NCBI GenBank assembly: GCA_037501455.1
Contig: CM074862.1
Location: 62,465,501 to 62,529,500 of the forward strand
DNA from: Lantana camara
Lineage: Eukaryota > Streptophyta > Magnoliopsida > Lamiales > Verbenaceae
Length of the DNA: 64,000 bases
Direction of reading: 5' to 3'
Each line of letters opens with the position of its first letter. The stretch's first letter is position 1. Under the pieces are notes generated by a model that searched no databases, was not told the DNA's origin, and saw nothing but the letters and a program-made list of their open reading frames with translations. The translations under genes were made by a program, and so were the position numbers. Of the stretch, positions 55,963-64,000 are shown piece after piece.

Positions 55963-56190
55963 TGGGAACGGTCGTTCCAGCTTCCCTTTGAAAATGGGAA
56001 GGGCCGTTCCCAGGCCTTCCAAAAACCCGCCAACGATTTTAATTTTGAAAATACGCTGAGCCTAGGAACGGCCCTTTCGGCACGCAGGCCAAAATGGGAA
56101 CGGCCGTTCCCAGGTTCGCCAGCCCTGTTTAATTTAAAAGAGTGGGAACGACCGTTCCCATAATGCCTTGAGGCGGGAAGGGCCGTTCCC
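55963..56190. repeat. Palindrome array in Tekay 2 5' LTR
   Basis: Second copy of the GGGAACGGCCGTTCCC-type array, from 55963-55979 to 56175-56190, lying inside the predicted first LTR intron. Some arm bases differ from the partner LTR. Confidence 0.85.
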
Positions 56191-58124
56191 AGTTTCTGCA
56201 ATTGGAAAAACCGAGCAGAAACAGGGGATGGCTACGGGAACAACAAGAAAAGTTCCAAAACTCCAAGTTTGATCAATAAATGCAAGGATTTCTGGGCATA
56301 TGCATGTATACATATTCAAGAGATAGTAATATATCACTTAAACACATAAAACATGAAATAGCATCAAATTTTCCAAGTTTCAAGTTCAACCCTATATCAA
56401 TATATATGATCAAATTCATCAAGAATTCATGCTCTAAATCAAGGAAGAATCCTATATTCATGCATCACACATCAAGTAATCCATATAATCCATGATTCCT
56501 CAAACCCTAGCTATCACATATTTGAGCAAGATTCATCAATTCATGCAAAACACCCACCTTGAGCTAAAGAAATGGAGAAGATAGATGAAGATGATGCCTA
56601 AGCTCCAAACTTGAATTATTTCTTGGAAAATCTTGATGAAAATGATGAAAATCTCTTTCCTTTCTCTTCTTGAATGGACCGAGCAACAAGGAGCACATAG
56701 GTTATGATATTTTTGAGTGAAATGGGAGCAAGGAAGCTTGGAGATGCATATACCGTTACATCCCCTTTTTGAAATATGTGAAATGCCATAAATTGCAATT
56801 TAATCCTTTAAATGTTTAAGTCATGCAATCAAGAATGTATAGTTTTGAAATATGATCAATTAAGCCCTTGAAAATTTATGCAGTTAAGTCCCTAAAGTTA
56901 AAGAAATAAACATATGGGGACAATTTGGTAATTGAGGCACTCTCGGTAATTATTTCACGTACTAACTATTTTTCCATGACTTGAAATAATTTTCCAATGA
57001 TATGAAATCATGTATTTCACATAAATAATGTATCATGTATTTTATAAAATATGGAATGTCACGTAGGAAAATAGATATTTAAAAAATTAAAATAATTCCT
57101 AAGCTCAAAATCTCACACGTGGCGTGCTTACCTATTCATCCGGAACCGAGGCATTACAAGATCAATCTGGAACACTTGGGCTTGGACGCTCGTGAAGATG
57201 GGCTCGCAATAGTGGATCCAGCCCATCTGCCTACAGCCTTACTACCTAAGGCTTACCTGCCGGAGTGCATCCTTTGAGCGTGGGAATCCCTCTCCCAGTC
57301 TCGCCCGACGCTCGCAATATTGCATCGCAGGGACAATCACAACTCAAGACTCGTGTCACAGGCACATGACACCCCCTTGTTTGTTCCATGCTCGAGACCA
57401 TCCTGACGCTCGCGTCCTTCGCAACGCTCACGTGATCATCAAAACAAACCTCATCCAACAGGCTCCACCTCAGCAGACCTCGGGGTCTCTCTCGAGGGTA
57501 CGAGCGACCTCGTGGCTGAAGCTTCACCCGAGCGTCCCAACGCTCAGACAACCATATCTGGGGAATCCTCTCCCACGAGCGTCCTGACGCTCGGGTCAGG
57601 TCACCCCTTAGACGCACCCTCTCTGGGTAACCTAGCGCTCATACGGCTGTTGTACAACTGCCTCTGACATACGAAGGTAGTACACACACCAATCCCTGAC
57701 ATCCACTACCACCCGTACGAAGGTATATCTCAGAGATGTCACTCTCATACCATCACACACTGCCACGTGTCTAGGGCAGCACTGTGTTTGGGACCACTTG
57801 ATCAGATTACCCAAAACACCCTTGCCCCTAGCATATAAATATGGGATTCACATTCACATTCCCTAAGTTATCTTGCCCACAAGATACTGCATATATAGAA
57901 CTGGGCATCTTTCCTCCATTTTTGTCTTCCCAAGCTCTGCATTCTTCACTCTAACACTGTTTTCTTACAGTATTTCCACCCCTGGTGTTATCCTAGCCGG
58001 AAGAACCCACGCTCTTAGGGAAACCCAGTTTCTGAGGCTCAAACGCCTATGATGGTCTTCCCCCTAAACAAATCTTAAAGTGTTGGTGTTTTAGCACATC
58101 TCCAGTATTTACACCATCATTATG

Positions 58125-58725
58125 AATACGAAGGCCCAGTGTTGAATACTCTCTGAAACGCATAAAAAATATAGATAAGTTTCTATTTATGAACGGGTCC
58201 ATGAGTTTATTGCATTCTGATCTCTTAAATTGGTCAATTATTTTTTTTTTTACATAATTGAGTTTACTTTATATCTACTGAATTGATTGTTCTGTTGTTT
58301 TTTTTTTCAGGACCTTTTCAACCAAATGCATGTGAATTGCGAATGTAAACTTTTACGATTTACATGCTCTAATTAGACTGTAAGTTGAAAGTATCTTAAA
58401 GTAGGAAAAAGAAAATTTAACGTATGTGTAAACCATAAAATTCAATCAGTATATCTGTATATTATATTATATTTTTTATATTATAAAAGTACGAGTTAGG
58501 TATTTCTGGAACTTTCTAATCGTCCGAAATGCCCTTATTGTAAAACTTTCGATAAAATATAATTAAGGCTAATTCATTATAATTGTATAAGTTTTTCTCT
58601 AAATTATAAAACACTATATAATTATCTCCTATAAGCATTTGAATAAATTAATCATAACATTATTCTAACTATTTGACTACACTAATAAATCCTCAATATT
58701 TGGCTAAGAAATAAAATCATGTCTT
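58125..58725. other. AT-rich spacer between the two Tat elements
   Basis: About 600 bp of AT-rich sequence with T runs (about 58239 and 58300). I see no gene or repeat in it. It is the original flank of Tat 1. Confidence 0.5.
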
Positions 58726-58730
58726 GTATG

Positions 58731-61700
58731 TGATGAGGTTAAAATACTCTCTGGACACGTATACGACATGTAGCCCAGTCCCGGCGTCACACCCTGGATC
58801 ACCTCAAGTCACCCTCGAAGTTGACCATTTCCCTCGAGGGAATGAGCGCTCCAGCTTCACAAAGAATCCTAGTTTCCCCTGAGCGGGTGAGTAATGCTAG
58901 CGGTTACAAACATAATATGACCCTCGAGGCTACCCATGAGCTACCCTCGAGGGCATTCCTTAAACATCACAAAGGCGAAACCCTTCCCTGCATGACAACG
59001 CTTTTGGCCCAGGTGTCCCCTCGGACCTGTGAGCCCCCCAAGCCCATATCAAAACCCGAGCGTGCTTGGCCCTCGGTAACAACCCCAAAAGGCTCTCTGA
59101 CATATAGTACACACTGGCGCACCTGCCACTGTTGCCCACCACCAACCTTTTAGCAGGCTTTTACAGGAGATCCATTTCAAATGCTCCTCATTACGCCACG
59201 TGTCAAGGGCAGCACAAATACAGGACCACTTTGTAACAGCCCTAACCTGGGCCGAGTCGGGAGAGGTAAGTATAGGGTTATTCAAGAAGCATTTACAATC
59301 TCGATCCTTAGTTACTCTTTCATACATTATATTCTTATGTGACTTATGTGCTATAGTTTAATTAAAAGTTCGTAATTTAATTATTTCCTTTTTCGAGCAT
59401 GTATCTTGAAACTTTTCTCATAAGAATCTTAGAACTCTAGTATACATCCCTTTCCAGCACCTAAAACCCCTTCATATATTTCAAAACTTATTCCTACAAT
59501 TTTAGGTTAGAAATTACGAAAATTCCCCTACAGCCCTAGAATTTTCCTACATTCCCCGAAGTACTTTTACCACCCAATTTTGTGACCAAAAGAATCCTCA
59601 CATTATTTCGAGGATCTTGACACTCTCCGTGAACCATGATTCCCATCCTAACTCTAGTAGCATCAAAAAACCGGCAAAACCCTAAGCTTGTATTTCGATT
59701 GTAAATAATTCCTTACTCATCTATTTTTCAATATTCAATATTATAACCAAAACGATCCTTGAATTATTTTATGAATTTTCATACATTTACCAAAACTCGA
59801 TTCCACCCATAGCATATTTTATAAATATTTTCCTTTTTAAAAATTGTCATTTTATTTTAAAGAATTAACTTTCATTCAATATTCGAAATTTTACTTAAAA
59901 CGTTTCTTGAATTTTTCTCCAAAATATGATAATTTTTACAACCTTTAAACTTCATCATAGCTTCATTTATAGAATTTTCTCATGATTTTCATCATCTTTA
60001 ATATTCATAATTTATAAACGAAAACTCTAAATATTCCACATTTATAATCAAAACGAAGCTCATTTTTCACTCATTCTTTCATTAATTCACTACTTCAAGC
60101 TTTTATCTCTCGACTCTTGAATAAATTTTATATTATTTTACATTTATTTTTATTCAAGATGACATCATTCATGACCACATGAACTTCTAGAAGATTTAAT
60201 TAAATGAATGTAATTTCTCCACATTACTTAGTTAATTACCAAGCATTTGTTCAAAATATAATTTAACCACATTTCTTAATTAATTACCAAGCATTTGTTG
60301 AAATAATAAGCAACCACATCTCCCTTAAAATTTCATAAATTGCTCAAAGACCCCTCATGACTTCCTATAAATACCCCCCTCAAGTCTCATTTATACCTCA
60401 GAAATCAACACACAAAAATCACTCTCTCTCCCCCCAAAACCTCACGCCACTCACTCTCTCTAAGGTATGTTTTTCTTCTATTATTTCATGCTTTATATTA
60501 TGTTCTTAGTATAATAATAATAGTAGAATATCTAGGATTAATTAAATTATGCTTTAGGAATTTTATTTTATGAAATATGTGTATAATTGTTAGTTTTAAA
60601 TAAAATGTGTGTACATTATGAAATTTTGTTTAATTAAATACATGAATTATGATATGATATAATGTGAGTATGTATTTAAATGATTATGATCTTGTTTGAT
60701 TAAATCCATGCCTAGAATAATTTATTTGGAATTATTTTTCATAGAGAATTTATATAGTTTGCTATATTATGCTTCAAATTCTATGATATGAATATGAATA
60801 TAATCAAGCATTTGTAGAACATTTTATGAATACTTGAAGATTTGAATAAATTCATGTTTAGGAATTTATTTATGAATCATATTTCATGAAAAGTTCATAT
60901 ATTATGCTCATTTATTCTTTAATCGTATGTTATGACTATGAATTTGATCAAGAATGCCTAGAACATCTTATGAATATTCAAACATGATGAAGAACATGTT
61001 CTTGATGTTCTTGAAATATGTGTGTGTACCGTGTGCTTGTGGGTGTAAGTGTGTGTTTGATTTTATGTTTAAAAGTATTTAATCCCCTATGTTTAAATAG
61101 TAACCGTTTTTCAATAGTAACCTTGACTTTTGACTTTAAATATGAATTTTGACCAATAATATCATGTAGTAATTTCAAGAATTAATATAAAATAAAATTT
61201 GGGTTTTTATGAAAGGACTTTTATCTAACGATTTTAAAATTGGGGATTAAATAATGTTTTCAAAATCGGGTTCACTTTTATTAAAAATAAAACCTTAACT
61301 TGGACTCATGAATTGAATAAGAATTTCTTGGTTAATTCGTTGTATGACTTTGGTATCAGTATGATTTACAATAATATTTCAATTCTAGATTACCGAATTT
61401 CCTGTACCTTACTGTTACTCCTTGTTACAACATGCCTTAATTGTACTCATTCATGTGTCACATTAGTATAGAAAGAACCTAGTTCTCTAAGTCCGTAGTA
61501 GTTCACTACTTTCAAGAACTAGGTTTGGACAGTGGAACCCCGAATACTTTACTTGTTTCCGTATCATAGCAGGTGAGGTTAAAATATTTTCAACTGGGAT
61601 CATGAGTCTACATATAAAATATTTTATTATTTATCCTAATAAAGATTCAGTCTTATTTTCCCTAATTATAGTATTATCCCCTTCCTGGGAAAATATTTGA

Positions 61701-63080
61701 TATAAGGATACCTATTATCCTATTATATAAAACAAAATCCTTGTTTAAGTATAAGTTACAAACATATCATACTCAAATCCGTTTGGCGAGTATTGGTATG
61801 ATGTAACTCAATTCTGTATCTAAAATGCAAGATCTGTATCTGTGTCTGTTGGGCCCGGTGGTACGGTAGAACTAATAGCCGGGTGGCAAGGGCCATCGTC
61901 TATTACTATACCTGCCGCCAAATCTGATCTTAATGTTGGTTTAACTGGAGGTTAGTTATTCCACATTAAGTGACGAGAAAGGTACGTCCCTCCCTCTGTC
62001 TGTATCTGGATCTCGAGGGGTTGCTCCCGACAGATCATGGAGGAAGAAGGCTGGATTGATTCTATTATTTTTCCTTTCATTCTGTTTAAGGAGTAAAGGA
62101 TGGAGAACGCCTACTTGCAGGGCATTAATACTTTATTGCCATACGGTTCATATTTTCAAGAATCTGATACCCAATCCCTTATTGCCCTTTTTCTCAAAAT
62201 AAATATGAACCAAATATTTGTATTGATTATTATTTTATTGATTTCCGGTATAATACTACCAATCTATTATTTTATTAACAGTTTCAAACTCAAACTTTTA
62301 TAGTCAAACACTTTTTTTCAAATATACCTATACGTATATATGTAGTTCCAACTACCCCCTCACCTAGTCACTTTGACTAACCCTCGTACTTTATAAATCA
62401 TGGTTTCAGGTTCAACAGACGCTTACTAGAAGGTATCTTGAAGCCTAGTGTGTCTTTTCGTTTGACATGATAGTTCAAGGTTCTTTAGAATAAGTTATGC
62501 TTACGTGCTTGTAATTTCCTATTACGGCCATTACATGGTCACTACCTTTGACATCTATACTATGCCATCACTGGCTTGTTTATTCCCCTATCATCGTTTC
62601 AAAAGTTTTAAATTATCGATACTTCCGCTGTAGTGTTTTAATACTCTGATATTGTATAGCACTGTCCGTTCGCCGGAGTGTTTCTCGGGTACTAGGCCTC
62701 ACATCCACTCGGGAGATACTACGGTGCGGGGTTGTAGTGTATAGGGGCGCTACACACTTGGTGCTAAATTACTAAAGGGCCCTGACCCTCACCTATAAAT
62801 ACTGATAATCGTCCATGCTCTGTAAGCAAGCTTCATACACTAAGCTCTGTTTTTGTCTTCATATTCTTCATCACTGGAAGACTGACTTGAGCTTCGGAGA
62901 GCCAAAATGGGAATCACCCCCCATTCCCCCCGCTTGGCCTTCTGACTGTTTTAGGTGTTTGTTCCTAGCAGGTTGAACCCATCTCCTACGGTGACCCTCG
63001 CCTGAGCTTTTGATCTCTTTTTCCTTACACAAACAAATTCTAAAGTCTTGGAGTTTACCACATCGGATCAGACCCCATCA
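58731..63080 (+). repeat. 5' LTR of Tat 2, split by a solo LTR
   Basis: Two parts, 58731-59231 and 62760-63080. TATA box TATAAATA at 62794-62801. Palindromes include TTCCCTCGAGGGAA (58829-58842) and CCCTCGAGGG (58944-58953). The left end is supported by its similarity to the Tat 1 LTR start, less firmly than the other ends. Confidence 0.75.
59232..62754 (+). repeat. Solo Tekay-type LTR in Tat 2 5' LTR
   Basis: A 3523-bp LTR without an internal region, from TGTAACAGCCC to GGCGCTACA, with TSD cactt at 59227-59231 and 62755-62759. TATA box TATAAATA at 60366-60373, then a donor (CTCTAAG/GTATGT) after 60464, possible mini-exon end CATAGCAG/GTGAGG at 61572, and acceptor GGTTTCAG before 62410. It is a third Tekay-like family. 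The small ORF at 62100-62303 looks like chance. Confidence 0.88.
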
Positions 63081-63084
63081 TTTT

Positions 63085-63102
63085 TGGCCCCTTCTGTGGG
63101 AA
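63085..63102 (+). other. Primer-binding site of Tat 2
   Basis: TGGCCCCTTCTGTGGGAA, four bases after the LTR, aligns with the Tat 1 site at 34561-34578 and shares its type. Confidence 0.75.
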
Positions 63103-63164
63103 ACCAGTCTTCATTTCTTTCGTTTGTTTCTTTGCTAGTCAAGAAGCAAACACCCATTTTATCA

Positions 63165-64000
63165 CGGTAACTACGAGATCTGCTGTTGTTGGGGGCGAAG
63201 GTGATCCCCCCCCCAGGACGGCGGTGATGGCGTGTCTGTTGCCTGCGCTACGGATGCTCTACCCAATGCAGGAGTGGTCCCGCCGCTAAGGTGACCTGAT
63301 GAACCAGAGCAGGGAAACAACTAAGAGTTGCCCGTTGCTTGAGCCAGACCCTCCCCCCCTTGAACCAGCCATTCGCCACTGCTGCTAACTTGGGTGGTTA
63401 TTCCATGATGATGCCACCTTCAGGCTACGTGCTTGCACCGCCCAACATGATGCCTACCGTTCCGCCGTATCACACAGGGCTGATGCAACTCCTAGTTGTT
63501 ATCCCCAAAGAGATTGAGGGGGTGGAGATACCCCCCATGACGCCAAGGCAGCTTCAAGCTATTTATACCCAATGCGAGGTCCAGGCAGCTTAAAACACCT
63601 GGAAAAACTTGACAACCATTTCCCATCCAGGCTTGCTGCTCAAATCGCCCCTCCCATGGGGGGGTGGCAAGTTCATCCGCTTATGGCTGCCCAAGCCATG
63701 TTACAGGCTTAGCCACGACCACTGCCGCCGCTTGTAAACCCGAACGAAGCTCCCCCGAGGGGAATACAGGAACGACCATCGACCGATAAAGGAAAAGAGC
63801 CTGTGGAGAGAATTGATGTTGATGCTGAGGCCCACTCACAGGCTTCCAAGTGAGGCAGCAAAGTAGACGGAGAGGACCCAAACCTGCTCGCGACTGTACA
63901 AGACCAGCTGGAAGGTTTGCAGAATATGGTTGAGCAGCTCTCTTGAGCGAGGTCTCAACTCCCCACGCTGGGGGCAAGAGAGCCAAGGCCAGAGACGCTC
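63165..64000 (+). pseudogene. Tat 2 Gag, N-terminal part
   Basis: Decayed gag matching Tat 1. The clearest part, 63339-63593, reads GGYSMMMPPSGYVLAPPNMM, VVIPKEIEGVEIPPMTPRQL and QAIYTQCEVQAA, then a TAA. Further on come VQDQLEGLQNMVEQLS and a TGA. Both stops fall at the same codon positions as stops in Tat 1. The start codon is uncertain and the rest of the protein lies beyond the window. Confidence 0.78.

Larger units (their letters stand above)
47065..57158 (-). mobile_element. Tekay/Del-type Ty3 chromovirus 2
   Basis: Complete minus-strand element of about 10.1 kb, with LTRs at 54504-57158 (5') and 47065-49706 (3') and TSD agatc. It has a Met-type primer site, a gag-pol with a C-terminal chromodomain, and a purine tract. 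The LTRs are very similar to each other and only distantly similar to those of Tekay 1, so it is a different family of the same lineage. The coding region has several frameshifts and stops. Confidence 0.93.
54504..57158 (-). repeat. 5' LTR of Tekay 2
   Basis: A 2655-bp LTR nearly the same as 47065-49706. On the minus strand it starts TGTAATGCC at 57158 and ends GGGTGCTACA at 54504. It holds a donor (GCTCAAG/GTGGGTG, exon end 56558), palindrome array (55963-56190), mini-exon (55674-55739) and acceptor CTTTTCAG before 54925. Confidence 0.92.
33515..58119 (+). mobile_element. Tat-lineage Ty3 retrotransposon 1, with two nested insertions
   Basis: Plus-strand element with LTRs of about 1.04 kb, TSD ttatg, and a primer site unlike the Met type. 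It encodes gag, protease, RT, RNase H, an additional RNase H, integrase, then a repeat region and an antisense gene before the 3' LTR. The second RNase H, the Gag motif CAFHKQKGHDTNEC and the antisense gene together mark the Tat lineage (Retand/Grande-like). A solo Copia LTR (35764-37735) is in gag and a Tekay element (47065-57158) is in the 3' LTR. Many stops, frameshifts and lost catalytic residues show it is old and dead. Confidence 0.9.
46997..58119 (+). repeat. 3' LTR of Tat 1, split by Tekay 2
   Basis: 46997-47064 matches the first 68 bases of the 5' LTR, and 57164-58119 matches the rest. The two parts are separated by Tekay 2, which duplicated agatc (47060-47064 and 57159-57163). TATA box at 57834-57841. 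It ends CCATCA, followed by TSD ttatg. Confidence 0.9.
58731..64000 (+). mobile_element. Tat-lineage element 2 (partial, runs off window)
   Basis: Related to Tat 1 but diverged. The LTR begins TGATGAGGTT at 58731 and ends CCCCATCA at 63080, about 0.82 kb once the nested solo LTR is removed. A primer site TGGCCCCTTCTGTGGGAA follows at 63085-63102, then a decayed gag to the window end. The pol region and 3' LTR are outside. Confidence 0.8.

Noticed and set aside
62100..62303. Small hydrophobic ORF in the solo Tekay LTR
   Set aside because: AT-rich chance ORF within an LTR; no start context or relatives known.

Overview
This is plant nuclear DNA, probably from a eudicot. It is a field of LTR retrotransposons nested in one another, with one clear host gene: an intronless nicotianamine synthase on the minus strand at 30330-31268, whose C-terminal tail looks like the dicot form. 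There are no operons, ribosome binding sites, CRISPR arrays or rRNA genes. Element boundaries were set by eye from TG...CA ends, paired LTRs, 5-bp target-site duplications (TSDs), primer-binding sites and polypurine tracts. Lineage names rest on protein motifs and layout, not on a search.

Left block (1-28980) is a stack of insertions. Copia-type and Ty3-type LTR remnants (26181-28980) lie at the base. An Athila-like element, of which the ORF and 3' LTR are in the window (1-106 and 22269-26180), lies in one of them. A Tekay/Del-type chromovirus (107-22263, TSD tccat, plus strand) sits inside the Athila-like ORF. An Angela/BARE-type Copia element (2475-12518, TSD ttcat, minus strand) sits inside the 5' LTR of the Tekay element. 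The Copia is youngest (about 18 differences between its two 1.94-kb LTRs), yet its genes are broken.

Middle (28980-33514) is an AT-rich island with the GC-rich nicotianamine synthase gene.

Right block (33515-64000): a Tat-lineage Ty3 element (33515-58119, TSD ttatg, plus strand) carries gag, protease, RT, RNase H, a second RNase H and integrase, all decayed. Between integrase and its 3' LTR are short repeats and an antisense, apparently spliced gene with its own TATA box. A solo Copia LTR (35764-37735, TSD tctgg) sits in its gag, and a second Tekay chromovirus (47065-57158, TSD agatc, minus strand) sits in its 3' LTR. A second Tat-like element starts at 58731 and runs off the window; its 5' LTR is split by a solo Tekay-type LTR (59232-62754, TSD cactt).

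The most interesting signals are not the genes. Unrelated LTR families each carry an array of short palindromes whose arms vary in a compensating way. The Tekay-type LTRs appear to hold an internal intron-exon structure, with a 66-bp mini-exon of equal length in two families. The Tat element carries a spliced antisense gene. All coding regions except nicotianamine synthase look defective.
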